From Stratiolaelaps scimitus (lineage: Eukaryota; Arthropoda; Arachnida; Mesostigmata; Laelapidae): DNA of 64,000 bases. The translations under genes and the position numbers were made by a program. The notes beneath the pieces are model-generated. The model was given only the letters and a program-made list of their open reading frames with translations. It made no database searches and had not been told where the DNA came from. The stretch covers positions 17,980,001-18,044,000 of the forward strand of contig JABWDB010000004.1 of the NCBI GenBank assembly GCA_019614645.1, in the 5' to 3' direction. Below, one piece after another: positions 38,946-52,120 of the stretch; position 1 is the stretch's first letter, and every line of letters starts with the position of its first letter.

Positions 38946-39111
38946 CGAGTTCTCATTTATTCACAAATTTACAATTAGGAATTATTTCGGGCCGTCGAAT
39001 TGTAACCTACATCATGAACATCTGCCTACTAAGCGCTTAATCCAAGCCAGCGTCGCCTCCGATCAATTCTACACTAACTGGGATTCACAGAAGTGTGTAA
39101 TAATATACAGT

Positions 39112-39157
39112 GGTAAAGGTAAAGGTAAAGCTTTATTGATTTATTAAAGGAGCTGCA
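39112..39157 (-). repeat. LINE/SINE 3' tail, copy 3
   Basis: On the minus strand it reads GCAGCTCCTTTAATAAATC and AATAAAGC, ending in about three TTTACC hexamers. It is nearly identical to the copy at 27142-27188. The expected body lies to the right (39158-39280) and is AT-rich with no recognisable coding. Confidence 0.5.
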
Positions 39158-41451
39158 AGTTTACGATGCTTAAGCTCTCTTATATATGGAAACGGAACAA
39201 TCTATTCAGTCGACTTTAGTCGAGCATTTGGTGGTATTCTATTGACTTCTCTGTTTTGCGAGAATGAGTCCATATATGGTATCTATTATATATATAGATA
39301 TATATATATATATATATATATAATAGGTCTTAGAATTTTACTGTCTTTCATGTCTATAAACGTATAATGTTGCGTCTCCGGTCCGGTTAGAACAAAGAGC
39401 GCCGAGTCACACTAATTGGCCGTCTGCGCACGGGCTGTTGGCGGTTAACGAACTTGACGTCGAACTTGCGCACTTAGTTTGTTGTTAGGTGGCACCTCAC
39501 AGCGATACCCCCGCTACTAGTCTGTACAGCACCGGGCAAACATATACGTCGGGTTAATTCGTGAGCTCTGCCTAATGTCCAGATAGGGTCCAGAGCAGCT
39601 CTAGCCCCATAAATGTGTAACGTGGCCATCCTAGTTGTCCATAAACCCCCTCTTGTACCGTGTCTTGGTCGGCCGGTATCTTTAGAGGCGGACCTTCGCG
39701 AGTTGGGGCGGCAAGGTCCATAGACGTCGAGAGGAGAGGAGGTCCAAAAATTCTGCTAAATTCGGGTACACTACAGCAGGACGACGACCACGTCGGAGGC
39801 GGCACATGGCTGGCCATCAATATGGAATATCCTTTGGGCACACAGACAAAGCAGGAAGGGAGGCTGGAGAACCCTTCATCTACAGCGCCGGAACAGCGAT
39901 TCCGAGGTGGCGCCAACCGAGTACTTCGGATACTCCCTCACATCCGCTGGTGGGCCTAGGAAAGTCAATTTATCGAGCAGTAGAGCTCCTTGTAGTCGAG
40001 CCTAGATCCAGGACATAAATGGATATATGGAGTGATATCCTATTAGTCTCCTATGATCAGAGTATGTATATAGACCCTATATGTGATACACACATATATA
40101 AAAAATGAAAATCACTATGTATCGAATGTGATTCGTAATGCGACAGTGTCGCAATAATATGCCGGTGCTGGTCAGTATGTTACAAGGCAGCTATTATCCC
40201 TGAAGCGCCTTAGAATATTTGTTATATAATGAACGATCTTGATATACTGTAGTTAGTTTAATAGGAATAACTGTGATAAACAGTATCAATCTATTGCGTT
40301 ACTCATAGTAGCGAAAATAAAAATGCTTTGCTCTCAACAATATGTACAACTTCACTGGTTGTCGCGTTGAACGATCGATATCTCTGTAAGCATTTCATTG
40401 CAACATAAGAGCGTTCCCTTGCGAGCTGGCAACGTTCGTGGAGAAAAAGTTCATCGTCAGTGATCTAGCGCTAGGTTTTACTAGAACAGAATGTTCCCGC
40501 TCCGAAAAGGCCCATATGTTACCCGATCTTGCAGCAAGCATTATACACTATATGTGGCTATTCATGCATGGTGTGAACATGGCTTGTGCTTCGTCTCTTG
40601 TCTATACAGCACCAAACTATTGATGGCCGTCAAGACAGCTACACCTCTCATGTATGGGATGGACGATCGTCGTTGCCGGTACGTCGGCGACGATCGTGCA
40701 TAGTCACCACTCAGTGAACTGTGGCGAATCCCTCGACGGACTCAGCCCCGGCTCGAATAAGGCCTGAACCAGTGTACCGATGCTAAATGTCGGTGCACAT
40801 GTATAATCGCTCGTGAGGCGCATTCATCCCGACGCCAGAAGAAGACCCCCGTACCTTAGTCATGGCCTATGGGTGGCTTTGTACCACATCGATGAAGCGT
40901 GATGTCTACAGCAAATTCCCAAAAAGCTCGAAAGTGACAATGCCGAAGTGCATAAGTCTAAGTCGTTTGTGCGGGCACCTTTTCGCACTGGCTACAGAAG
41001 TGATGGCTGCGGTGGTAGAGAATGCGTCAAGTAGAACATATTCCGGTAGCGATCAGATCGGCGACTCTGTCTGTCTCGGTGCCTGTCTAACAGCATGGAA
41101 ATTGCAGAAGGATCTCTTGTAAACGGCCGTCGTTGTAGACGACGTTCATCTTCACAGACGGCTATAGGGAGGTCGTGGCTGACGCTTGTCCGCGGCATCA
41201 GGCAATGTGATGATCCGGTCAGTATGCAGTGGAACACAATCACATCTTAAAAGGGAAGGGTGCCAAACTTCACACCTGAGAAAAAATGGCTCTTACTTTT
41301 CCGAGGCACAGGAGTTGTTGTGGAAAAGCCGCCTCTTAACGCTGCTCTGATACGGGTTTAAGGCCATTCTGCAGGCTTGACCTCGTGAACGGAAGAAATG
41401 CTACACCGTGCGCCATCCTTTTGGGCTAAAACTCGGCTTGTAATGAAGTCT
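39158..41451. other. no gene seen
   Basis: Contains an interrupted AT array with palindromic CTATTATA/TATAATAG borders (about 39284-39327) and moderate-GC DNA with short overlapping frames. A GC-rich hairpin lies at 40663-40694. Nothing recognised. Confidence 0.45.
39287..39322. repeat. (TA)n microsatellite
   Basis: TA repeat with one AGA interruption, bordered by inverted CTATTA/TAATAG. Confidence 0.85.
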
Positions 41452-41520
41452 AAGCAGCCATTAGCTCAGCGGTTAGGCTACGTGAGAAGCAATTTGATCT
41501 CGAGTTTAACCTATATTTTA
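41452..41520 (+). repeat. tRNA-like SINE head (decayed)
   Basis: TTAGCTCAGCGGTTAG at 41461-41476 is an excellent tRNA D-arm/A-box match. It is followed after about 36 bp by a decayed B-box-like TCTCGAGTTTAACC (41498-41511). The spacing is close to that of a real tRNA, but the T arm does not pair. Two (AT)n arrays begin about 50 bp downstream, which is a usual place for a SINE tail. A tRNA pseudogene is the alternative. Confidence 0.45.
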
Positions 41521-41565
41521 TGATCTTCTTTCCAACGTTTGTGTTCTGATTGTCTTTAAATAGTT

Positions 41566-41568
<3 letters not shown>

Positions 41569-41599
<31 letters not shown>

Positions 41600-41641
41600 G
41601 TGATCACTGCACGTACATGTATATATATATATATATATATA
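41569..41641. repeat. paired (AT)n arrays
   Basis: Two AT arrays (41569-41597 and 41619-41641) are separated by a 21-bp unique spacer containing TGATCA. They lie about 50 bp after the tRNA-like segment. Confidence 0.85.
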
Positions 41642-43640
41642 AAAATGACACACGTAAATATCGGCCAATTGATCAATATCTACTCACTTGAATACGTTCA
41701 ATAAAAGAAATAGACCCGCAATATGGTATTTTGTTTTCTATGTAGATCATGGACCAATTTGAAATATTCGTGGAGACGAACGACAGGAAAGTTGTTACGA
41801 TAATGCTCACTGAACACCGAAGAGAATGATGATGTGTAAAGCACTTACGGCGCGGGTCTGCATACTCCTTACACTATCGGTGAGAGGAGACGACCATTGA
41901 AGTGGCACTCTATCCACTACGAGCGAGTGACTATGAGTGCGTCCGGGGGAGTGGGTTGTGTACGCGGCGGCAAGCGATACTACAGTTCCCCCAGAAAGAA
42001 AAGAGAGAGAGAGAGAAATAGTGAGAACAGGCAACTGGACGATACCTGCCGAGGCGCAGCAGCTCGCTGTCCACCCTATTTCACTCAACCGCTGTCGGAA
42101 CACCAACGCTTGTGGGCCAGCAATACGCCTAAGGCCTAATGGGTTGGATATCGATCCCTTGCGCTGTAAAATACTCCACTCTCACTTCACACACGGCCAC
42201 ACCCACACACAGGCGCACCTCGACACCAAGTCGGCCACACCGAACGAGCCAAGGAACTGGCGTTATCCTAACGTTGTTTGCAGCTGCTGCTGCTGACGTT
42301 GGATAGACGGGATAGGCGGAGAGCAGTCTAAATCGCAGACTACTACCAAAGTGTCCTCCCGGCAAATGCGTCCTGGTGGGACTCACACCTCTTGGAATGA
42401 CTGGTCGGACATCATCCAGCCCATGGTTAGACGCATCCATTATCCATAAAGGTAAGATATATTATATAATATAACAAAACTCATGTGTAGCCCTGTCGTA
42501 TCATGTGTCAAATGTGACCGATTCCCTATCATATATAACACGTGATACATATGCGTAGTGCAATACTATATTGCGGCATACCCATCCCATGGCGTACAGC
42601 TCGGTAGCCATACCTCTGCGCCATCGCCAACTCGACTCTCCGTGACTACGGGGGCGTAGCTGTTTGTATCTTCAGTCACGCCCTGCACCGCCCTCAACGC
42701 ATTATTGAAACACCAACGCACAGATGAACACTTGCCGCCTGCTAGGCAACAAGCTTTTAACAGGGAAAACAATAAAAGCAAGCTTGTTATTGCACTTGTT
42801 ATTCCGGTCATCGTTACGTGTGCTATATTCCGTGCTATACTATGCTGCTTATATTCCGTGCTGTAAACCAGTTGTACACTCCTCCTAGCGACCTATGGAC
42901 GGGTGAGCAGATGACATCATAGAGGCATGCAAGCTATCCGCCGCACCACAGCCAGTGGAATGTACGTAGGAACACCCTCGTGTACATCGGCTCGTGGCCG
43001 TGGTAGGTGGACTTTTGTACAAACGGCCGGGCGTTTGGTTTTTGGTCCAGGACACACACACACACACACGGATGGAATCGCATGTGGGTTGGCCAGAAAC
43101 GGCCGGCGGGGCCTGTGCAGGCTACATTTCGGCTGGACGGGAATAACAGGGAGCGCTGGTTCCCCGGCATTGGCCGGCGGTCGCAGCGTCGCACTCTCTA
43201 CCACTCACCGCCACCATCACGACCTACAATTGAAAACAATGCTACTAGCCGGTAACACCACCGTTAGCTTCATTTCCGGACGCATATCCGGTGCAGTTGA
43301 CACCGGCGGCAGCGGCGGCGGCCACAGGCGCAAACCCTGCCAGTTACAATCGCGTAGCCAGCACCCGGCTGCTACCACCCCAATGGTTTGCTCTGGCAGT
43401 GAGTGTATGTGCATACAGTCGGGCCTCGCTTCGCTCCACTCGCGTTTGACTCTTTGCGCGCACCACGTTAGAGTACGTGCCTCGGAACATCAGAGGATCG
43501 CCGGCTGGTGGGGGGGATACAGGGGCCCGAAGCGAACTGGGCCCTCATTGGAACCAGCTCATACATAACATTGATACGCGTGCGGGGCTGGAACTACCGA
43601 GTCGGGCTATCCTGTGAGTGTCGGCGGCGAACGAGTTTGT

Positions 43641-43678
43641 GGAGGGAGAGAGGGAGGAGGGAGAGAGAGAGAGAGAGG
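43641..43678. repeat. (GA)n microsatellite
   Basis: GGAG units pass into a GA repeat. Confidence 0.8.
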
Positions 43679-45020
43679 CGGGGGTCACATATGCAGAGAA
43701 TTGTGGCGGTTCGGCGGAGTATTGCGGGGATCCCGGGAAAGAGTTTAGCAGGGTAGGTAGCGAGGCAAAGCTGATGACCTTGGTGTTTTGGCTGCTCGGA
43801 ACAGGACGACGGCCGGGACAGGATAACGCGACACCCGATGGCTGCTGATAGCCACCCGGTGCTATGGGGCAGATATGGCGATCCAACATTTGACTATTAC
43901 AAATGAATAATAAGCTAGGCTCATACTATAGTATTTCAATTCAACTCGAGATGACTGATGGCAATGGATATCCGTGCGTGCGAACGCCATTTTTTAGTAG
44001 TATGCTTTAGCTAATCATTTTAGTTTCAGCAATTATTTCGATCGTCTTGTTGACCCACGAAGGCAATATGATCTGTTTGAGATCGTTACGAGGATGATTC
44101 GACATATTGCTGCACAACACGCATTGTGGCAATAGACAATTTCTCCTAAATTTTAATCACCTATTCGGCCATAGAAAGAACGGCCCTGTCCGTGGGTAAA
44201 TGAGTTTCATGCACTCATTGTAAAAAAAAAAACAGCTTTGCGGCCTCGAAAATATGAATCTAAAGACAAATAGCTAGAAGGCAATACTAAACATAAATAG
44301 CCTGAGTCGAACGGAGGCGAAACGGCGCCTTTGCTGCAATTGACGACCGGTGGGTTACAAGATCGAAACAACGGCACGAAAGCGGCGCCACCAAGAGCCC
44401 GCACGGTGTGCCCCGTAGGCTTACCAAGTCTCAAAGACAGCTACCGATATTAATGTGAAAGTATAACTCGATGAAACGACTCATCTGGGAATAGGTAGAA
44501 TTTACGTCGCCATGAATAATTAGCCCGCCGCTCAACTTAATACTTCTTGACTATCTGTCGTGAACTTTCGCCACATTGGCCGTATACTTCACCAATGCTT
44601 GCTCCCTGCTGGCAAGCAAAGGTAAGCCTGGGAGGAGGTAAGCCATCTGCCTGGGAATAGGTTATTTATTATTATTGTTATTATTAACGATGTAAGTACG
44701 ATTCGAGGCCGTTTCAGAGACTTAGATGTGAACGTCAATGGGGATAGCCTCCGTTCAGCACCTACCTATTACCTACCTCTGTATATATATATAAACATTA
44801 TGATATTATCATTTCTTTCTGCGCGTTGGTGGCCGCGACACGAATTCTGTATGGACGGAGTGTGGTATTTTGATCGTATTTGCGTTCGATACCATTTGTT
44901 GCATTGCTTTTTGCTAATTCGCTGTTGTTGGTTATGTATTTGTGTGCTCAAAAGATACGATATCTAAATCTGCCTCGCAGGTGTATGTGTACTGCTATTG
45001 AAAAGCGTGCTTTTCAATTC

Positions 45021-45048
45021 TTTCTCTCAAGTGCTTTCTCTCAAGTGC
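45021..45048. repeat. 14-bp tandem duplication
   Basis: TTTCTCTCAAGTGC occurs twice in tandem, followed by a partial third TTTT. Confidence 0.8.
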
Positions 45049-46373
45049 TTTTCAAGTCTCTTGGTCGCCATAAATTGTTAGTTGGCTGTCTAATGCATGC
45101 GTAACAAGATAGGAGATTTGTGTTGGTATCCATTAATTGTTAGAGGGAGGGCCGAGCCGTTTGCGGCCACAGTACTATCACACAATGATCGAACCAACGA
45201 AGGCAAGCCACCGCAGGTGTCAACTCGTTGCCCTTCTGATCGAAATCGATGCGTTGTTGTAGTCGCAGCATGCGCTTTGTTCGTCCCCTGTAACCACGGT
45301 CGACGCGGCCTTCAGTGAAGTCTGAGAGCTCATTGAACCAAATCCATCGTACGACATCACTTCCGCACACTCTGCACTACTTTATGGGCATGGCTCGACA
45401 GCTTACACTGCCCAAATCCAGTCTGTCCATGTGATCAACCGTCTGTCACAATCGCCATACATCGGCGGGTAGTGGCAGGTAGTGTGCTCGCAGCACATGC
45501 TTGCAAACGCTGCCGAGACTCGTTCACCGGCGTCGGTGCACGGTGCGGTCCAACGTCGAGCTATTCGCGTTGTTCGCGCGCGTTGAGGCGTCCACTTTCT
45601 TCGGCGGCTTCAGAGCGTGTCGTATTACAAACACCTCCCTGAGGCAGCAGCAGCAGCAGCAACTAGGCTCTTTCGCCGGCGACCCGACCGAGAGACCCAC
45701 CGATCTGGCGGCCCGTTTTCCCGCACCGACGCGTCGTTGTTCGCCGTTGTTCGTTGTGTATACAATGTAAACCGCTACACTAGTCGAAGGGTTTCTAATT
45801 CAGGGAGATTGCTAAATTCCTCCGTGGATTAGAACGCGCGCCTGGCTGAAAGAGGATGAAGATGCAGAAGGCAGATAGTGACGCAGTCGGCACACTGTCG
45901 CCCCCCCCCCTTCAGTAGCCGGCGTCATCATCGTCACTCGGCTCTGCTATAGGCTGACTAGTCCAACGCTCTGGTGCCGTCGAGCAGTGCACCGATAGAG
46001 AGAGACCGAGAGAGGACTAGGCGTGGGATTTGGCTGCGGCCGTTCACAGTAAGTTGTTGCAACAGTCAATGACAATGAGAAGAAAGTTATCATCTGCATA
46101 TGAAGGCGGGATGGAGGAGGGATACAGTCGTTGCACGCACACACAGCGCAATACTGAAGAAAGAGATTGGCAGAGATGGCAGAGACATAGAAAGCATCGA
46201 CAGGGTGCGTTCTGGCCGGGAACTGGTCGACTAGAACAGGGGATACACGTTTCCGCAACCCTATGACGGACACCTCGGTGATACGACTCTCTCTCTCAAT
46301 AGTTCTCTATGTCTCTGACTGTTTCGCTGCCTATCTTACTCATATCCTTAAGTATCTGACTCTGCCTAAGGGA

Positions 46374-46619
46374 TTAGCGTTTAGATCCCGTCGTACATGA
46401 GAGAGCATAAATGTATGTCTGTGGTGTGATGCCATTTTTCGAAACGAACTCGATTCTGGCTTGAGTGTACTTCGTGATATGGTCCATCAGACAATGTGTG
46501 CTGGTTCGAGTGGGCAGGCCGATTGTACCGCTGGAACTGCTCATGAACGGTAGGATGCAGACGATCGGCTTGGATTTAAGCAACTCGTAGCATGGACAAA
46601 CGTAGCTGATATCAATCAT
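46374..46619 (-). pseudogene. possible acyl-CoA synthetase (AMP-binding) fragment
   Basis: An open minus-strand frame of 81 codons contains ELLKSKPI followed by ILPFMSSSSGTIGLP (motif about 46559-46510). This fits the AMP-binding signature of the acyl-CoA synthetase/luciferase family (LPFSSGTTGLPKGV) except that the lysine after GLP is threonine. Those enzymes adenylate a carboxylate and join it to CoA. The following TSTHCLMDHI could be a shortened THRxLxDH. I found no convincing upstream or downstream exon in frame, and the signature lysine is lost. It is either a decayed fragment or a chance match. Confidence 0.25.
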
Positions 46620-49600
46620 CTCACTGTGACCACATTTCGATTTCGTTCAAGAGAGATGTTGTTTTTTGTAAGAGCTGAAATCACCGTGTACGAAACCCTC
46701 TTGCAAAGGACGCTATCGTATACATCTATTGCAACGCTGTTTTCAAAATACTTGAGTTAGGTTTGAGCAGTGTAAATGTCATTATACTCTCTGACCCAAA
46801 ATTGGCTTCCAACTCGCCACGGGCATTGTTGCCCATTGTTCAAGAGGATGCTGAATCCCGTTTGGTGAATGAGGGCTTGTTCTCAATTCAAGATTTTCGC
46901 GCAAACGAGGTACGACCGTGCACTGGATGAAAATAGAGTCAACGTATGCAAGCACAGCCCCGCCACTGAATCTAAGCGAGACATGACACATATACGGATT
47001 TGGTTCTTGCTAGCAATATTGTATCGTACAGCATGAACGAAGTTGCAAAAGGGGACAATGACCAGAATTCAATTCCTGTGCTGACCTGAATATGTGCGTC
47101 CTTCTTGTCTGTCGTTAGCTGCATCGACTTATGTGAGCCAGACGGCGTTCCAGACCATCGCAGACCGTGCTTCGACCGTCCGTTCTCCGGTCCGCCTCGC
47201 CCGCACCGCCAACCACGGCAAGCAACAACCCATTGGCCTTTGGTAGTGCAGACGACCCGGGAGACGACCTTCGTACATGTCTGCATTTCGTCTATGTGTG
47301 TAGGCAGATTGTAAATCAGGACTTTAAGAAACCTGACGCTGCCACGAGTGTCGGCGACCAGCGGGACCAACCGACCCAGTCCACTGTCCCTATTGTACTT
47401 CCTCGGGGCTCTTAATGCGCTCAGCCCTATTTCGTACATCCGAGCGCTCGCTTTGCGCCCCGGCCCGCGCGACCACCGCATATGAAGTTAGTTTATATGG
47501 ATGTAGTTCCAGGGTCTACAGGCGATGGCGCAGTACGTACCGCACAGTTGGGTCCATAGACGCCCGACGATCGTTCGAAGACAAAGAGAAGAGACACAAG
47601 CTTGCATGGCCTTGGTTGGCGCTTCTCGGTTACCGACTCAGCCCAGCTGGTCTTTCCCGAGAAGAACCGCTAGGTGTCGAAAAGAGTGTGCATGAGTGGA
47701 AACGGGACTAGGAAGGAGACACGAAGTGCCGCCTGCCTTCGGCCGCTATAAACTCTACGTGCTATTTAGTTGCTAAGCCCTCTGTGTCGGTAGAGCGCGG
47801 ACAAGGGTTAGCCCCTGTCTCTCCCAACTTCTTCTACCATAACTTGACATCATCTTTCTTGATCGCAAGGCCCACAATACTATAGAGGGTTACACGCTCC
47901 TATACACAGAAAAACATACACACAGCCACACTCGCTTAGAAAGACAGCAGCCCCTCAACAACTTATTATAGCTATTCCCCTTTTGTGTCCTTCGCCAGAG
48001 GGACCGCAAACCCGCCGAGACTCGCCGTACTCGTAGAGGATCGTGGCGGCAGACAAGAAATGTAATAATCAGGTAGATAGAGAGGCTAACTTGCCGGCCA
48101 TTGTACAGTTGACGTTGGTGTTGTTATTGTCGTCGTCGTCGTCGCCGTCACCTATTCTGGCCCCGTAGCGGTGACTGTCCCCTAGCCTTGGCCGCCCCAT
48201 AGAAATACTACTAGCACTAGACGTACGAACGATTGTAGCGTTTATGTGGTGGCTTAATGTTAACGGCAGAGAGGTAACTACAGTGTAGGGGCAGGGCGAG
48301 GAAAAGGCGGTAGTGGATGAACATTGCCGCAGTTGTGGAGGGTAGAAGTTGTAGAGCGGTCTGGCTCCAGCTCACTACTACTACTGCTGCTGCTGCAGCG
48401 GCGGCGACTCCGGAGCTTCACCGTGCGCGGTTGTTAACGCCAGATGGCAAGAGAGATTTCCCTCCCATGGCTGGTCGGTTTCCTCAACTGCCAACGTGTT
48501 TCATCCTCCGGATGCGGTCCGGGCGTTCACGGATTCAGATTATCACCGTAGCCGTAACCACATCACATACGCAGCATAGTGAAGCGTAGCGCGGTACAAG
48601 CAGACTTTGCGCGAAACCACAGAAGCTCACGCGCACAAGCAGACGGCGATGACCGACCCGTATGTTAGTACTACGGCGCGTTGCTCATAGAGGTGCTTCC
48701 GGTTTTAATTTCCCACTTCCGGATGAACGATCCCGGCGCCCTTTGACACTGACAAAACCCGCACTCACACAGACACACATAGGGACACATCTCGCGCGGC
48801 CTACCATAATGAAGGCATTGTTTTGCCGTTGTTGCCCATTGTAGAAGCCGTAGCAATGGGAATGGTGAGGTCAACAGCGGTCGACGATCTTCGTTACCCC
48901 CGGGGGTTCGCCACGGAAAGTCTGCAAGTAAATGTGTCGGATCTGAAAAATAGCATAGAAACATTTCATAGGCTCACACTGATGAATTTCAGAGCCAATA
49001 GCATTCGCTAATCAAGAGCTTGACAAAAAGCCAATGTAAATGTAGGTCCAGTACAGGCACGATACGACAATCGTCTTCGAGGCTGTCTAAGAGCAGCAGA
49101 TCACCACCGATCGATTGCAGGAGAGATCGGTGGTATCGCGAAGAAGTGGACCCGCTATAGAGAGATGCTGATCCTTGGAATGAGCGGCGTAGCGCACAGC
49201 AGCTGTAGCACCAGCCTGTATAAATCGTAATGTTGTGGAATGTGATCTTAGAATCCATAGGTATAATTAGTTTTCAAACTGCCAAGGCTTTCAATTGGTT
49301 GGCAATTGGCTTTCAATTAAACTGATATTGCCGTATTGTTTCAACCAGCACTTTTAGGCATGAAACGTTGGACATTTGTCCATGAATAAACAATTGAGCA
49401 GTTAGCTACCTACTAATACAGTTTTCATCGCAGGTTAGCGTTTACGCTCTTATGCAATCCCTTGTTCTCAATATGCTAGCCACGGGTTCTCCCGTACGAC
49501 CAGAGACATAATAACTTTATCCAGCTCAGCTGCTCCATATTAAGTACACGCAAGCAGCAAACAATCTCGGCAAAACAGTGACCTTTAACCGTACATATTT

Positions 49601-52040
49601 AATGTAGTATTATATACAAAAATAAATATCTTATTTAATATATCCATTTCCTCTATGCATTCAGGGCGGGGTAATCGCCTGATCGCAGGTTCGCTGACTA
49701 TAGTGTTATACAAAGCGTGCACGCCGCAGTGAGTGTCGGCTCCGGTTCGGACATAGGCCAGCAGCCCCTGAATTGTTCTCAGGGCGCGCCTAGCTGGGCA
49801 ACGGGAAAGCCCATGCGGGCTCATGGCGGCGAATAGTGGAGACTCAAGGGCGGCCAGAGTGAAGCTCGCCAGAGGTTGGGTCAGACACGAGGGCCAGACG
49901 ATATAAACGCTTTTTATACGACCACGACGGAGCTGCACCACCACCACCACCACGACCAACTTGCCTCTGCTGTTGCTGCTGCTAGTGTTGCTTGTCCCGC
50001 CGCTATAGCAGTGGCAGCAGCTACGCGCTAACACTACGAACGCCTTCAGCCGTTATTTCTGATTAGCTGTAATAGTATTATTAAAGGCCCTCATAGTAAA
50101 GATAAAGAACACATAGAACACGCTATGTCTCCTTGCTATTACCCGTCGTGTTGTTAGTGCTACTGTTTTGCCTAACAGAGCACAGCACTACGAAGGACTT
50201 CGCTTGTGAGGAAGAAACGTCCTGTGGGTGAATTGTGTGGACACACTTGTGTAGCTCACTGGTAAATATGCAAGCAAGCAAGCAAGCAAACACGGGTCAT
50301 CTGTACACATAGATTATAATCGCTTTGCAGTAGATACCCGCGCGTGTAGCTACTGTTGTTAATGGATCGGAGTTCCGCTTTTGAACAAGTGGACAGAGTG
50401 TTTCACTTCTTAGAAGGAATTGACGAGGTAGCGCATAATATAATTCTACCTTCCTTCTCCTAATTCTCTTCTTCTAGCTTTTATATCAGTCGTTGTTTTC
50501 TTTATTATTAGTGCTATTATTGTGATAAATCATTGTTTGTTGGAGCAATGTCAATCTTGGCTTCTGATATAGGCATGCGTACGTGTGTGAGAGAATACAG
50601 CTGAAACCAATCAGGCCTCAAGGTGAATGCAATATCTAGCTAGATATTTCGCCCACTCTTGAAACTTCCGCGGATAGCAGGCATACATGCCTAGTAAAGG
50701 AATACACTTGTTGTCGAACTAGATATATCATATTTTCGTTTTTAACAAAGTATCCATATTGAGATCATAACCCAGCTATCACCGTAATTCATCTTAAAAC
50801 GAATACCCATAATGTTGATAATAATGAGCATAACAGCGACGAACTCGGCTGGGTAAAATAATCGTCATAAATCGATTTTATTGAAGGTGACAGTCAGCAC
50901 GCCGCAATAGTCGTCATTGTGATTATTATACAATGGAGGCACATGTAATTGCTGTTCTCAGTGGTGTCCCTCGCTCGACTCGCTTCGAATAACGCTCCAC
51001 GTGCAATCAACTACGTGCCGTCTTAAATACGGTTGAAGTTTGATAGCGAACAGGAAGCTCCACAGCGAATGTATATGAGTTGCGCTATCACCTGCGAGAA
51101 TACTTCAGGATCGCTCTGGTCTCCTATCAAGTTGCACACTTGGACCAACATCATCTTTCTCGTCGGCCGAGTTAAATTGTATTTACCATAGCAAGACAGT
51201 CGTAGAGAGCTTGCGAACCTAAGAGGTCTCGCATTTCGTGTACGATCTATTTCTTCTTCTAGAAAAGAACCACCTGAGTTGGCTCACATTTCTGTACTAA
51301 GTCGACTTCGTAGCTATTTCATTCACAAGAATCCTGACTGACTGACTGATTGCTCCAATCGTGTATGCTTATTATGTGTTATATCATATACATATGTGTG
51401 TATGTGCGTATCTCCGATGTATCTCACCTTTGATGACGGGTTTCACCAAATACTGACGGTTTTAATACGCCTGGCTGATTACCCAGCCAGCACCAAAGTT
51501 CCTCGAATAATCTTTCGTCGACTTGCGATGTTGCGCGTTGTTTGCTATTATATCATCATATATTATATAATTGCTCAATCTTCGTTAGCAGGATAGATTG
51601 CAGCAAGAGAACACTTTGAGACGACACATACAGCTGTTACTTAACCTTTCGTCCACAGATAACAACTGTCCATTATAGCCGACGCTGCTCAGTACGTATT
51701 CTATATGGCTTCTTTTTGCTACTCTCGGTCCGGTTCTTGCTGAGATCGCTGCAGCCGGGCCAAATTGCGTTTTTCTTTCCTTCTTTTTCGTCACCGATGC
51801 CCTTGTTGGGCCTGGACGTATTCCAGGGCGAACCCCAGCCTGTTGGCTAGCTCGTCTGGCTTGTCGGCGTGCAGAATCTTAGTAGTAGGCCTATTCAAGT
51901 GGTTGATATTGATTGGCATAGCGGATCTGTCTGTCGTTCTCACCATTGTCAGAAAGCATCGACTGCTCAATCTCTCTCTCTTTCTCTCTTTATCTATCGT
52001 CTCTCTGTCTTTCAACATACACTCACTCGCTTTTACTCAA
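46620..52040. other. no gene seen
   Basis: GC-rich to 48.9 kb with frames up to 169 codons (minus, 46972-47481) that match no family, then AT-rich with an (AAGC)n run at 50271-50289. Degenerate CTG/CAC arrays lie near 48374-48395 and 49936-49953. Confidence 0.45.
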
Positions 52041-52120
52041 AGCCGCCAGCGTTTGACAGTTGTTGCTGCTACTTCCACTACTGGCACAGTTCGTCGTCGC
52101 CGTTCTCGTATTCGCTGCTC

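Larger units (their letters stand above)
35119..39111. other. no gene seen
   Basis: A C9 run (35119-35128 region) directly follows the retroelement stop codon. AT-rich DNA, a GC-rich block (35.7-37.3 kb) with a G12 run at 37212-37223, and AT-rich DNA with GA (38061-38083) and AT (38919-38945) arrays follow. No coding support. Confidence 0.45.
41642..46373. other. no gene seen
   Basis: A GC-rich block (42.0-43.9 kb) with GA and CA arrays is followed by AT-rich DNA with a 14-bp tandem duplication at 45021-45048, and then GC-rich DNA with a CAG array and a C10 run at 45901-45910. The 213-codon frame at 42927-43568 runs through the CA array and resembles no protein. Confidence 0.45.

Noticed and set aside
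42927..43568. 213-codon open frame, the longest in the window
   Set aside because: It runs through a CA array, overlaps open frames in other phases and on the other strand, has no recognisable motif, and its length is near what GC-rich random sequence of this size gives.
46972..47481. 169-codon minus-strand frame
   Set aside because: No domain or conserved motif, no splice or start context, and the length is compatible with chance.
49103..49134. Perfect 10-bp inverted repeat ACCACCGATC/GATCGGTGGT with a 12-bp loop
   Set aside because: One or two such hairpins are expected by chance in a window of this size; no other signal supports it.
11729..49218. Sixteen-base word TGTAGCACCAGCCTGT shared near 11.73 kb and 49.2 kb
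   Set aside because: Similarity stops at both edges, and one shared 16-mer is about what chance predicts in 64 kb.
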